DNA of 64,000 nucleotides from Mesorhizobium sp. B2-7-1 (GTDB lineage: Bacteria > Pseudomonadota > Alphaproteobacteria > Rhizobiales > Rhizobiaceae): NCBI RefSeq assembly GCF_006440735.1, contig NZ_VFUA01000001.1, positions 62,001-126,000 of the forward strand, in the 5' to 3' direction. Numbering within the stretch: position 1 is the first letter of the stretch; each line of letters starts with the position of its first letter. The notes below the pieces were generated by a model, which had not been told where the DNA came from, ran no database searches, and worked only from the letters and a program-made list of their open reading frames with translations. The translations under genes were made by a program, and so were the position numbers. Below, piece by piece: positions 26,324 through 35,616 of this stretch.

Positions 26324-27718
26324 ATGAGCATGGTTCTTGGCCGTATGGTCGTTTCTCCTTCTGCGGCGAATGAGGAAGGCAAGCTCTATCGCGCCGTCGT
26401 CACCCTTTGCTTCGCCCTGTTCTTCCTGCTTTTGCCGGTGCTTGCCGCGCGCGCCGAAATGAACATCCAGGAGGTGAAGTCGAAGAAGGGCGTCACCGCC
26501 TGGCTGGTGGAAGACCATTCGATCCCGCTGGTTGCGATCCGTTTCGTCTTCGACGGCGGCACCGCGCAGGACCCTGCCGGCAAGGAAGGCCTGGTCAGCC
26601 TGATGACCGGCCTGTTCGACGAGGGCGCCGGCGACCTCGACAGCGAGGCCTTCCAGCTGAAGCTCGACGATGCCGGCGCCGAGATGAGTTTCCAGGGCGC
26701 GCGCGATGGCACCTATGGCTCGATGCGGATGCTGTCCGATCAGAAGGACGAGGCTTTTGGCCTGCTGAAGCTGGCGGTGAACAGCTCGCGTTTCGACCAG
26801 GCGCCGATCGACCGCATCCGCGCCCAGATACTCTCCGGCATCCTCGCCAATGAACGGGACCCCAATACGATCGCGCAGCAGCGCTGGCTGCGCGCGATCT
26901 ATGGCCAGCATCCCTACGCGCGGCCGGACGAGGGCAACAAGGGCAGCCTCGCCACCATCACCGCCGCCGACCTCAGGGCCTTCCACAAGGCGAACTTCGC
27001 CCGTGGCGGCCTGCATGTGGCGGTGGTGGGCGATATCGACGCCGCCACGCTGAGCGGCAGGCTCGACGAGGTGTTCGGCGACCTGCCGGACAAGCAGACG
27101 CTGGCTCCGGTTGCCGACGTCAAGCCCAAGCTCGGCCAGCAGCTCGAAGTGAATTACGACCTGCCGCAGACATCCCTGCAGCTTGCTTGGCCGGGCGTGA
27201 AGCGCAGCGACCCCGATTTCTACGCCGCCGTGCTGATGAACGAGATCCTCGGCGGCTCGACATTTACCTCGCGCCTTTACGAGCAGGTGCGCGAGAAGCG
27301 CGGCCTTGCCTATAGCGTCAGCTCCGATCTCGTCGATCACGAGCATTCCAACGCGCTGCTGGTGACGACGGCGACGCGTTCCGACCGCGCCGCCGAAACG
27401 CTTTCGATCGTGCGCCAGGTGGTGAAGGACATGGCGCAGAACGGCCCCACCGAGGAGGAACTCGCCGCGATCAAGAAATACATGGTCGGCGCCTACGCCA
27501 TCAGCAATCTGGATTCGTCCAGCTCCATCGCGGCGACGCTGGTGGAGCTGCAGATCGACGATCTCGGCATCGATTACATCAAGCGGCGCGCGGCTCTCAT
27601 CAACGCGGTGACGCTGGCCGACGTCAAGGCGGCGGCGAAGAAGCTCCTGTCGACCGACCCCGCGGTGATGGTCATCGGGCCGCCGCTGGTGCAGGTGGCG
27701 GGAGGCGGCAAGGGATGA
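26324..27718 (+). CDS. M16-family peptidase-like protein, inactive partner subunit
   Basis: A 464-residue exported protein with M16 fold. A hydrophobic signal (VVTLCFALFFLLLPVLAARAE) follows a longer polar N-terminus. Where the active subunit has HFFEH, this protein has VSLMTG, so zinc cannot be bound and it is presumably non-catalytic. The second half is well conserved, with GGSTFTSRLYEQVREKRGLAYSV, the M16 substrate-binding Arg/Tyr block. The ATG lies two bases after the stop of the active subunit, and its own stop overlaps the ATG of the patatin gene (ATGA), so the three genes form an operon. A heterodimer with the preceding gene is the likely form. Confidence 0.9.
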   Translation: MSMVLGRMVVSPSAANEEGKLYRAVVTLCFALFFLLLPVLAARAEMNIQEVKSKKGVTAWLVEDHSIPLVAIRFVFDGGTAQDPAGKEGLVSLMTGLFDEGAGDLDSEAFQLKLDDAGAEMSFQGARDGTYGSMRMLSDQKDEAFGLLKLAVNSSRFDQAPIDRIRAQILSGILANERDPNTIAQQRWLRAIYGQHPYARPDEGNKGSLATITAADLRAFHKANFARGGLHVAVVGDIDAATLSGRLDEVFGDLPDKQTLAPVADVKPKLGQQLEVNYDLPQTSLQLAWPGVKRSDPDFYAAVLMNEILGGSTFTSRLYEQVREKRGLAYSVSSDLVDHEHSNALLVTTATRSDRAAETLSIVRQVVKDMAQNGPTEEELAAIKKYMVGAYAISNLDSSSSIAATLVELQIDDLGIDYIKRRAALINAVTLADVKAAAKKLLSTDPAVMVIGPPLVQVAGGGKG

Positions 27719-28572
27719 GCCCGACCTTCGGGGTGGCCTTCGGCGGCGGCGGCGCGCGCGGTCTTGCGCATATCCACATCATCGAGGCTCTCGACGAGCT
27801 GGGCATCAAGCCGGTGGCGATCGCCGGCTCCTCGATCGGCGCCATCATGGGCGCCGGCATGGCGTCGGGCATGAAGGGCGCCGAGATTCACGATTATGCA
27901 CGATCGATCCTCGGCAGCCGGGCCGAAGTGGCGGCGCGCATGTGGCGCTCGCGGCCGGGCACGATCGCGGAGGCCATGCAGGGCGGCATCCGCGTCAGCC
28001 AGTTCAACATCGAGCGCATTCTGAAGGCTTTCCTGCCCGAGGCGATCCCGCAGAATTTCGAAGCGCTCAAGATCCCGCTCAAGGTCACGGCGACCGACTA
28101 TTTCGGCCACAGCCTCGCGGTGTTTGCCGAGGGCGACCTGCATTCGGCGCTTGCCGCTTCGGCGGCCATCCCGGCGGTCTTCCGCCCGGTGACGCGCGAG
28201 GGGCGTGTGCTGATCGATGGCGGCATCTACAACCCCGTGCCTTTCGACCTCATCGAGAAGGACGCCGACATCATCATCGCCGTCGATGTCGTCGGAGCGC
28301 CGAGCGAGGCCGAGCGCCGGCACCCGACCACCGTCGACCTGATGTATGGCGCCACGCAACTGATGATGCAGTCGATCATCGCCAACAAGCTCAGGCAGCA
28401 CCCGCCGGACATTCTGATTCGGCCGAATGTCTCGAAATACCGCGTGCTCGAATTCCTCAAGATCGAGACGCTGATGGCCGAGACGGTCGAGATCAAGGAC
28501 GAACTGAAGCGCGCCGTCGAGAAGGCCGTGGAAGCGCATGGCGGCAGGCGGGGCAAGAAGAAGGTGGTCTGA
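27715..28572 (+). CDS. Patatin-like phospholipase (RssA/YlbK type)
   Basis: A 285-residue patatin-domain lipase. The oxyanion hole GGGGARG spans residues 10-16 and the nucleophile elbow is GSSIG with Ser40. The catalytic Asp lies in the LIDGGIYNP block near residue 168. The ending is basic (GGRRGKKKVV). There is no signal peptide, so the enzyme is cytoplasmic or membrane-associated. It shares a four-base ATGA overlap with the second M16 gene. Patatin-like proteins hydrolyse phospholipid acyl esters; targeting to bacterial or host lipids is not shown by the sequence. Confidence 0.92.
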   Translation: MSPTFGVAFGGGGARGLAHIHIIEALDELGIKPVAIAGSSIGAIMGAGMASGMKGAEIHDYARSILGSRAEVAARMWRSRPGTIAEAMQGGIRVSQFNIERILKAFLPEAIPQNFEALKIPLKVTATDYFGHSLAVFAEGDLHSALAASAAIPAVFRPVTREGRVLIDGGIYNPVPFDLIEKDADIIIAVDVVGAPSEAERRHPTTVDLMYGATQLMMQSIIANKLRQHPPDILIRPNVSKYRVLEFLKIETLMAETVEIKDELKRAVEKAVEAHGGRRGKKKVV

Positions 28573-29116
28573 GAGGCTCTCCCGACCGCATCCCTTCAGG
28601 CGCATGCAATGGCGACCGAGGTCCGACAACCGAAGTCCGATAGGTCGGCGCATAGGTCTTCACTCAAGCTGGACCTAAGAATAACGCAAAGTATTCTTTA
28701 TACTGATTAGTCGCCTTTTATGCATAGATTTCAGGCATGTCGCAAACTCTTCATTGAGTTACCCGTTGACGCACGCTCCGGTAGAGTTAATAATCTCCTA
28801 ATATAAGGTAGCGCAAAAAATCTCCCGACCGGCAACAACGAGTTACGGCGCTACCAGGGGTAGGGAGGCACCGGGCGCGGCTTTTATAGTCGCCTCAGCC
28901 ATCAACCACCGCGTCACCGCCTGTCCGTGAGCCGCCATTGGGCCGGCTGTTCATGGGCCGGCCTTGTTCGGGGCGTGGCTGGTCGCATGGCTTTGTGATC
29001 TTTCTGCTCCCGCGAAGTTGGGCGCGAACGCTTTCGGCATGAGGTAGCCAGCCGCCTGGCGCGGCAGGTATGCCTGCGGCCGCAGCTGACGCGTTCGCGG
29101 ATGTGAGAGGCGTGTC
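28573..29116. promoter_or_regulatory. Long A/T-rich upstream region of the type I secretion operon
   Basis: This 544-base gap holds no convincing gene. Bases 28675-28815 are strikingly A/T-rich compared with the rest of the window. Within it, AAGAATA (28677-28683) and TATTCTT (28692-28698) form an inverted repeat with an 8-base spacer. A sigma70-like pair TTGACG (28766-28771) and TAATAA (28788-28793) has 16-base spacing, and a second -10-like TATAAG lies at 28802-28807. The 3' half returns to high GC. This is the likely promoter and regulator-binding region for the secretion cassette; the exact sites are inferred. Confidence 0.5.
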
Positions 29117-31186
29117 GTGGCTGTGGGGTTCAGTAACGCGTCGCCCAGGTTGATGGGCACAACCTTGGGCTCGGCGCAGGCGAAGGTGAGGCTTGTCGGC
29201 CTTATCCTCGTCGCTTGCGTCGCCATGTTTTTCCTCTTCGGCTCCGGCCGGCATGCATCGATAGGCTCGATGCTCGTCGCGGCAGCGATGGCGGGTTTCG
29301 GTGGCCTGGCCATGTTCCGCGCCCGCGGCGATGCGGCGCAAAGTGCCGTGGATGCCGCAACCCCCAGCGCTGTGACACGCAGCAAGTCATCGGCGAGAGC
29401 GGCCGGCCGTCGGCCGACAGGCTCCGCTCGTTCGGAACTCTCTGCGGCGCTTGCCAGCTGCCGCTCGGCCTTCCTCGCGGTCGGCCTGTTCAGCGGCATG
29501 CTCAACGTGCTGATGCTTGCTGGCTCGCTTTACATGCTCGAGGTCTATGACCGCGTGCTGCCAAGCCGCAGCCTGCCGACGCTCGTCGGCATTTCGATAC
29601 TGCTCGTCATCCTCTATTGCGGGCAGGGCTTTCTCGATTTCGTGCGCGCGCGGGTTCTGGTGCGGATCGGCGGCGCCCTCGACGAGGCTCTTGGTCACCG
29701 CGTCTATACCTCGATGCTGAGATTGCCGCTGAAGGCTGGGCGCGAGGGCGACAGCCAGCAGCCGATGCGCGATCTCGACAGCGTGCGCGGCTTCCTGTCC
29801 GGCATGGGGCCGACGGCGCTCTTCGACCTGCCATGGATGCCGATCTATCTGATCATCATCTTCATGTTTCACTGGGTGCTCGGCGTGGCGGCGCTGTTCG
29901 GGGCGATCGTTCTGGTCATGCTGACCTTGTTCGCCGAGCGGTTGACGCGGAAACCGGTATCGTCCGCAACCATGAGCGGGAACCGGCGCAGCGGGCTGAT
30001 CACGGCTGGCAGCCGCAATGCGGAAGTCGTTGCCGCCATGGGCATGGCCGGTGGGCTCGCCGCCCGCTGGGAAAATGCCAACCTCGAATACATTGCCGAC
30101 CAGCGCAAGGTGAGCGACGTCGCCGGCAGCTTCGGCGCGGTATCGAAAGTGCTGCGCATGCTGCTGCAATCGTCCATGCTCGGCATTGGCGCCTGGCTGG
30201 TCATCGAGGAGCAGGCGACGGCGGGCGTCATCATCGCCGCCTCCATCATCAGCGGCCGCGCGCTGGCGCCGGTGGATCTTGCAATCGCCAATTGGAAGGG
30301 CTTCGTCGGCGCGCGCCAGGGTTGGCAACGATTGAGTCGGGTGCTTGCGGCCTTGCCCGCCGAGACTGAACCGATGCTGCTGCCGGCGCCAAGCGCCAAT
30401 GTCATGATGCACGGTGCGGCCATCGCGGCCCCGGGAACCCAGCGGCTGCTGGTGCAGGATGCCAGCTTCGCCATGGAGGCCGGTCACGGGCTGGGCATCA
30501 TCGGCCCGAGCGGCTCGGGAAAGTCGACCTTGGTGCGGGCACTCGTCGGGGCCTGGCAGCCCGTAAGCGGCCGCGTCAAGCTTGACGGCGCCGATCTCGA
30601 CCAGTGGTCCTCGCAAGAGCGCGGCCGCCATATCGGCTACCTGCCGCAGGACGTGGAGCTGTTTGCCGGCACTGTCGCCGAAAACATCGCCCGCTTCGAG
30701 CCGGACGCCGACGCGGACGCAATCATCGCCGCGGCCAAGGCCGCCGGCGCGCACGAGCTGATCGTGGGTTTCCGCCAGGGCTACGAGACCGAGATCGGCG
30801 AGCATGGTGAGGCGCTTTCGGCCGGCCAGCGCCAGCGCATTGCGCTCGCCCGCGCGCTCTACCGCGATCCGTTCCTGGTGGTGCTCGACGAGCCGAATTC
30901 CAATCTCGACATGGATGGCGAGCAGGCGTTGATCCGGGCCATGCTTGGCGTCCGCGAGCGCGGCGGCGTGGTCGTCATCGTCGCCCATCGTCCGAACGTG
31001 CTGACCGCCGTCGATTTCGTCCTGGCGATGAACCAGGGGCGCATCCACGACTTCGGCCCGAAGGACGAGGTTTTCGCCAAGATGTTCCCGACGCTGCGGC
31101 CGGTCCCCTCGGTCAATCCGCCGCTGAGGGTGGCCGCGGAAGGCGGTGCCCCGGCAGTCGCCAACGGAACCGAGGGAGGGAACTGA
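29117..31186 (+). CDS. Type I secretion ABC exporter (PrtD/HlyB-like permease-ATPase)
   Basis: A 689-residue inner-membrane exporter half-transporter. It begins at a GTG with AGAGG seven bases upstream. The first 110 residues are an extra segment with two hydrophobic stretches and a Ser/Arg-rich linker, absent from the shortest PrtD proteins. A six-helix ABC membrane domain follows (about 115-400, starting LFSGMLNVLMLAGSLYMLEVYDRVLP, diagnostic of the PrtD type). The ATPase has Walker A GPSGSGKST (about 462-470), signature LSAGQRQRIALAR (about 568) and Walker B FLVVLDEPN (about 588). There is no C39 peptidase domain, so the substrate is not processed at a double glycine. It is the first gene of the operon with hlyD-like and substrate genes. 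Confidence 0.94.
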   Translation: MAVGFSNASPRLMGTTLGSAQAKVRLVGLILVACVAMFFLFGSGRHASIGSMLVAAAMAGFGGLAMFRARGDAAQSAVDAATPSAVTRSKSSARAAGRRPTGSARSELSAALASCRSAFLAVGLFSGMLNVLMLAGSLYMLEVYDRVLPSRSLPTLVGISILLVILYCGQGFLDFVRARVLVRIGGALDEALGHRVYTSMLRLPLKAGREGDSQQPMRDLDSVRGFLSGMGPTALFDLPWMPIYLIIIFMFHWVLGVAALFGAIVLVMLTLFAERLTRKPVSSATMSGNRRSGLITAGSRNAEVVAAMGMAGGLAARWENANLEYIADQRKVSDVAGSFGAVSKVLRMLLQSSMLGIGAWLVIEEQATAGVIIAASIISGRALAPVDLAIANWKGFVGARQGWQRLSRVLAALPAETEPMLLPAPSANVMMHGAAIAAPGTQRLLVQDASFAMEAGHGLGIIGPSGSGKSTLVRALVGAWQPVSGRVKLDGADLDQWSSQERGRHIGYLPQDVELFAGTVAENIARFEPDADADAIIAAAKAAGAHELIVGFRQGYETEIGEHGEALSAGQRQRIALARALYRDPFLVVLDEPNSNLDMDGEQALIRAMLGVRERGGVVVIVAHRPNVLTAVDFVLAMNQGRIHDFGPKDEVFAKMFPTLRPVPSVNPPLRVAAEGGAPAVANGTEGGN

Positions 31187-31187
31187 C

Positions 31188-32489
31188 ATGGTTGCGTCGG
31201 GCGCCTCGCACGCGTCGATCCGCTTCTACACACGGCTTGGGCTAGGAGCCGTGCTGCTGCTTGGCGGAGGTGTCGGCGGCTGGGCCTCGGTCACCGAGAT
31301 TGCCGGCGCGGTCATTGCGCCCGGCACGCTCGTCGTCGATTCCCACGTCAAGAACGTGCAGCATGCGACGGGCGGCATCATTGCCGAGATCGATGCCCGC
31401 GACGGCGACAAGGTGAAAGCCGGCGATCTTTTGCTGCGCCTCGACCGTACCGTTTCGGCCGCCAATCTCGCGGTGGTGAGCAAGGCGCTCGACCAACTCA
31501 CGGCGCGCAAGGCCCGTCTCGATTCAGAACGCCGTGGCAGCGACGCCATCATCTTTCCGAACGAGCTTTTGGACCGCGTCGCCGATCCCGACGTCGCCGA
31601 GGCGGTGGCCGGTGAAAAGCAGCATTTCGAGACCCGACGCACCTCCCGCGCCGGCCAGAAAGGCCAGCTCGGGGAGCGCATTGCCCAGCTCGAGAAGGAG
31701 ATCGCCGGCGACGTCGCCCAGGCCGATGCCAACAGCAAGGAGATCGAGCTGGAGCAAAAGGAGCTCGCTTCGGTGCGCGCCCTCTGGGCCAAGAAGCTCA
31801 TTTCCATCGATCGCCTGACCTCGACCGAGCGCGAGGCCACGCGCCTCGACGGCGAACGCGGCCAGCTCGTTGCCGCGCAGGCGCAGGCCGAGGGAAAGAT
31901 CGCGGAAATCAAACTGCAGATCATCCAGATCGACCTCGACCTCAGCACCGAAGTGAACAGCGACCTACGCGACATCGACGGCAAGATGGGCGAGCTCTTG
32001 GAGCGCAAGGTCGCCGCCGAGGATCAGTTGAAGCGGGTCGACATCCGCGCGCCGCAGGACGGCGTCGTACAGCAGTCGCTCGCCTACACGATCGGCGGTG
32101 TGGTCACGCCCGGCCAGACGATCATGCAGGTCGTGCCGGACAATGACAGCCTCGCGGTCGAAGTCAGGATCGCGCCCAGCGACATCGACAAGCTGTGGGT
32201 CGGCCAGTCGGCCTCGCTGCGCTTTTCGGCATTCAATACACGCACGACGCCGCAAATCGACGGCGTGGTCGAGAGAACCTCGCCCGACGTCACCACCGAT
32301 CAACGCACCGGCGTCAGCTACTACACCGTGCGCATCAGGACGACCGCCGCACAGGTTGCGCGCCTCGGCGAGGTCAGGCTTGTGCCCGGCATGCCGGTGG
32401 AATCCTTCATCAAGACCGAAGACCGTTCGGTGATCTCCTACCTGGTGAAGCCATTGCAGGACCAGATCACCCGAGCCTTCAGACAGTAG
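31188..32489 (+). CDS. HlyD-family type I secretion membrane-fusion adaptor
   Basis: A 433-residue periplasmic adaptor. One N-terminal helix (LGLGAVLLLGGGVGGWASV, about residues 15-33) anchors it in the inner membrane. The lipoyl-like blocks, APGTLVVDSHVKNVQHATGGIIAEI and VDIRAPQDGVVQQ, flank a long coiled coil (about 90-270) rich in Glu/Lys/Leu. The C-terminal beta-barrel ends with the PGMPVESFIKTEDRSVISYLVKPL block typical of the PrtE type. The start is two bases after the exporter stop, with GGGAGGG upstream. It would bridge the exporter to a TolC-like outer-membrane channel, which is not encoded in this window. Confidence 0.94.
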   Translation: MVASGASHASIRFYTRLGLGAVLLLGGGVGGWASVTEIAGAVIAPGTLVVDSHVKNVQHATGGIIAEIDARDGDKVKAGDLLLRLDRTVSAANLAVVSKALDQLTARKARLDSERRGSDAIIFPNELLDRVADPDVAEAVAGEKQHFETRRTSRAGQKGQLGERIAQLEKEIAGDVAQADANSKEIELEQKELASVRALWAKKLISIDRLTSTEREATRLDGERGQLVAAQAQAEGKIAEIKLQIIQIDLDLSTEVNSDLRDIDGKMGELLERKVAAEDQLKRVDIRAPQDGVVQQSLAYTIGGVVTPGQTIMQVVPDNDSLAVEVRIAPSDIDKLWVGQSASLRFSAFNTRTTPQIDGVVERTSPDVTTDQRTGVSYYTVRIRTTAAQVARLGEVRLVPGMPVESFIKTEDRSVISYLVKPLQDQITRAFRQ

Positions 32490-32534
32490 GCCCGCCTGGA
32501 GCGGGAAATGAAAATAGAAACGACGATAAGTAAC

Positions 32535-32551
32535 CGCACCCGACGGGTGCC
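32535..32551 (+). repeat. Small hairpin between the adaptor and the substrate gene
   Basis: CGCACCC (32535-32541) and GGGTGCCG (32544-32551) can pair in the 86-base gap between the hlyD-like gene and the SdrD-B gene. No T-run follows. It might mark a processing point separating the secretion machinery from the substrate message; this is speculative. Confidence 0.3.
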
Positions 32552-32575
32552 GCATTCAAAGTTAAGGGGAATGTC

Positions 32576-35485
32576 ATGACCTCTAGCGATATCACCGACA
32601 ATCTGACGACCGATCAACTCGCGACAACGGACACCACCACAACCGGAAGCACCGACCCTGTTCCGCCGCTTGCAATCTCGCTCGACCAGGCGGATGCGGA
32701 CTACGCGCCCGGCGAGGCGGTAGGGATTAGTGCCACCGAAGTCGCTGATGGTGGCACACTCACGTTCCAGGTCGCCCACCTCAGCGCCGGCGCCGACGGC
32801 GTCCTCGGCACCGCGGACGACACGCTCGCCTACGATCTTACCGGCACCGGCACGCCCTGGACCGTCACCGACGGCGGCGCCGGCGATCTCGACGGCGTTG
32901 TCAACGGCTCGATCCAGACGTCGTGGTACGTCAACGGCGACGCGGTAGGCCAGGCATTCGTGCTCACGGCGACCGATCAGGCAAGCGGCCAGACCGCGAC
33001 CGCGAACTTCACCGATGCCCTGACGCCCAACCCGCCACCCCACGATCTGACCTTTCAAAACACCGTAAACATTAACGGTGCGCTCTTTTCGTCCTCGAAC
33101 GTCATCGTCGGTGCCGGAACGGGTCTGCTCGATCCTTTCTCCCAAGTCCAGGCCCAGGGCAACGGCACCACGGAGCAGGGGTATAACACCGATTATAATA
33201 ATTTCGTCCTGGATAACGCCGGAAAAGGCGGTACAAACTTCATTCATTCATTGAATATTGCCGACATCCCGATTCAATTCGTAAACGGTGTTGGCTATTA
33301 TCGGTTTGATCTTGATATCAATCAGGCCAACAAAGCGGTCGGTCAGAACCTTTCCCTGGATGCGGTCCAGATCTGGCAGGCGTCTGCCGCTGATTTGCAC
33401 AATTACGATCCCGGAGTCACCCCGCAACAGGGTACCGGCAGCTTCCCGGGAGCATCGCTGCGCTACAACATGGATGCCGGCGGCGATACGTTCGTCGGGT
33501 TGAACGGCCAACTCCAGCCGGGCAGCGGCAACACCACCGACATGTCGCTGCTGGTTCCGGTCGCCAATTTTGATCCAAGCCAACCCTATATCTATCTCTA
33601 TTCCGCGTTCGGCTACCAGACCGGCGGTTATCAAGGACCGGGCGAAACCGACCTGAGCACGTGGACGGCTAATTCCGGCTTCGAGGAGTGGAACCGCCAG
33701 ACCGGCCAGGTGATCGATGGTCACAAGTTCAACGACCTGAACGCCGACCACATTTGGGAGGCCGGAGAACCAGCGCTTGCCGGCTGGACGATCTATCTCG
33801 ATGCCAACAACAACAACGCATTGGATCCGGGCGAGCCGTTCGCGGTCACCGATGCAAGCGGGTATTATAAATTCACCGTCACGCCTGGCACTTACACGAT
33901 CCGCGAGGTCCCGCAGGCGGGATGGGGCCAGGACGCGCCAAACAACGCGGAGGGCGAGTACTCCGTCACCTTGGCGGCGGGACAGGCCAGCCACAATAAC
34001 GATTTCGGAAATTTCCAGCTCGGCTCGATCTCGGGCACCAAGTGGCAGGACGCCGACGGTCTGGCCTCGACGACGAACGACCGCACGACGCTCGCCGGCT
34101 GGGAGATCACGCTGCATGGCGACACCAATGGCGACGGCGTGGTCGACGTCACCTTGACGACGACGACGGATGCCAATGGCCACTACACCTTCTCCAACCT
34201 GAAGCCCGGTCTCTACACCACCGACGAGACCATGAAGAGCGGCTGGTTCCAGGTCTCCGGCTCGAGCGCCGAGACGCTGACCTCGGGCGAGAACGACACC
34301 ACCGGCAACGACTTCGTCAACACGCAGCTCGGTTCCATCCATGGCTTCAAGTTCAATGACATGGACGCCAACGGCAAATACGATGGAACCGATGTCCCGA
34401 TGCAGGGCATCACGATCCAGTTGGTGGGCGATGTAGACGGCAACGGCACGCTGGACACCCTTACGACCACGACCGATGCAAAGGGCTACTTCTCGTTCGA
34501 GAACCTTCGTCCGGGGACCTACACGGTCAGCGAGCTGTTCACGGATGGAACGACTTGGGGTGCGACCGTCGATCACAACAATGACGGTACCGGTGACGCC
34601 ACCACGACGGTGAAAGTCCTGAGCGGACAGGAACTCGTCGCGGTCGCTGGAGAAGAGGGGCAGCTCGACTCGTTGCATACGGAAGTCAATGTCGGCAACG
34701 CCCTGACCTTCGGCAACCATGAGCTTGGCGCTCTCGGGCTCACCCCGGGCTTCTGGTACAATCACGAATATGTATGGGACGCTCCGATCCTTGGTTCCGA
34801 CACCAGCAATGGCGGCGTGGACGGCAAGGGCGTCTCGCTCGCCTCCAAGCTCGCTGCTGCCGGTACGATCGTCGCGCCGGACATCGCCAATCTGTTGCCC
34901 GGGAATCTCGATGTCGACAAAGACGGTCACAAGGACCTGCTATTCACGGATGCAAGCGGCAAGTCCCTGGTGATCGAATGGGACGACGCTCGCGAGATCG
35001 TCGGCGGGGCCAATGGTACAGGCGGCGACAAGCTCGGCGATTTCGTCCGCTATGCGATCACCACGCTGCTCAATGATGCCGGTGTCCCGAACTTCAGCGC
35101 GCCAGCGGGCATGATTGCCAACATCGCCGACTGGCTGATTGCAAATGGCGGTGTGACGCATACCGACTTCAACGGAGACGGCCAGATAACAAATGCCGAC
35201 CCTTATATTCTCAACTACAACAACGCCAAGGAACCCGGCAAAGACGGCTTCACCAAGACGGTCAAGGCAAGCAGCGCCGCCTGGCAGAGCGGATCCGGCG
35301 GCCTGCCGTCCGGCGCCCAAATCTTTGCCGACATGAACGCCACGACCGATGGCGCCACCGGCAACAATATGATGATGTCGTTGAACCAGTCGCATGTCTT
35401 CACGACGCAGGACGAGGGCGATCACTTCGGCGTCATATCGTCCGTGCTGAATTACTCGGGCAGCTACCTGCAGCTCCACGTCTGA
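32576..35485 (+). CDS. SdrD-B-like repeat protein, presumed type I secretion substrate
   Basis: A 969-residue acidic, Thr/Asp/Gly-rich protein with no signal peptide. Residues 1-30 are Thr-rich. Residues 35-145 form a beta domain (DQADADYAPGEAVGI) like those opening several rhizobial surface proteins. Residues 155-375 form a second, unassigned domain. From about 378, 481 and 585 come three SdrD B/Cna-B-like modules with ligands of Ca-binding type (GHKFNDLNADH, GTKWQDADG, GFKFNDMDANGKYDG). The C-terminal 250 residues are a distinct domain (LTPGFWYNHEYVWD) with a DFNGDGQITNAD loop. It ends with a hydrophobic SYLQLHV tail, as in type I substrates, but lacks RTX nonapeptides. The position right after the exporter genes suggests secretion; the function, perhaps adhesion, is inferred. 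Confidence 0.82.
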   Translation: MTSSDITDNLTTDQLATTDTTTTGSTDPVPPLAISLDQADADYAPGEAVGISATEVADGGTLTFQVAHLSAGADGVLGTADDTLAYDLTGTGTPWTVTDGGAGDLDGVVNGSIQTSWYVNGDAVGQAFVLTATDQASGQTATANFTDALTPNPPPHDLTFQNTVNINGALFSSSNVIVGAGTGLLDPFSQVQAQGNGTTEQGYNTDYNNFVLDNAGKGGTNFIHSLNIADIPIQFVNGVGYYRFDLDINQANKAVGQNLSLDAVQIWQASAADLHNYDPGVTPQQGTGSFPGASLRYNMDAGGDTFVGLNGQLQPGSGNTTDMSLLVPVANFDPSQPYIYLYSAFGYQTGGYQGPGETDLSTWTANSGFEEWNRQTGQVIDGHKFNDLNADHIWEAGEPALAGWTIYLDANNNNALDPGEPFAVTDASGYYKFTVTPGTYTIREVPQAGWGQDAPNNAEGEYSVTLAAGQASHNNDFGNFQLGSISGTKWQDADGLASTTNDRTTLAGWEITLHGDTNGDGVVDVTLTTTTDANGHYTFSNLKPGLYTTDETMKSGWFQVSGSSAETLTSGENDTTGNDFVNTQLGSIHGFKFNDMDANGKYDGTDVPMQGITIQLVGDVDGNGTLDTLTTTTDAKGYFSFENLRPGTYTVSELFTDGTTWGATVDHNNDGTGDATTTVKVLSGQELVAVAGEEGQLDSLHTEVNVGNALTFGNHELGALGLTPGFWYNHEYVWDAPILGSDTSNGGVDGKGVSLASKLAAAGTIVAPDIANLLPGNLDVDKDGHKDLLFTDASGKSLVIEWDDAREIVGGANGTGGDKLGDFVRYAITTLLNDAGVPNFSAPAGMIANIADWLIANGGVTHTDFNGDGQITNADPYILNYNNAKEPGKDGFTKTVKASSAAWQSGSGGLPSGAQIFADMNATTDGATGNNMMMSLNQSHVFTTQDEGDHFGVISSVLNYSGSYLQLHV

Positions 35486-35516
35486 CGAAGCCGTGCGCAA
35501 ATCTGATGCAAACACC

Positions 35517-35547
35517 GATCGAGGGCGATTCCATGTCGCCCTCGATC
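35517..35547 (+). repeat. 12-bp perfect hairpin after the SdrD-B gene
   Basis: GATCGAGGGCGA (35517-35528) and TCGCCCTCGATC (35536-35547) are perfect inverted arms around a 7-base loop, 31 bases after the stop of the SdrD-B gene. There is no T-run. It lies between the large substrate gene and the 102-residue gene and may protect the substrate mRNA or reduce transcription of the next gene. Confidence 0.5.
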
Positions 35548-35616
35548 CCTCCGCGCCGGTGCGATCGGCATCTGGATCGCGCGATCAGAGGTCAAGAAAA
35601 GGCAGAGAGGACCGAT

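Noticed and set aside
35148..35220. DFNGDGQITNAD-like segment as a true EF-hand or cellulosomal dockerin
   Set aside because: Only one loop is present and the rest of the dockerin repeat is missing; it is treated as a calcium-type loop of the secreted protein.
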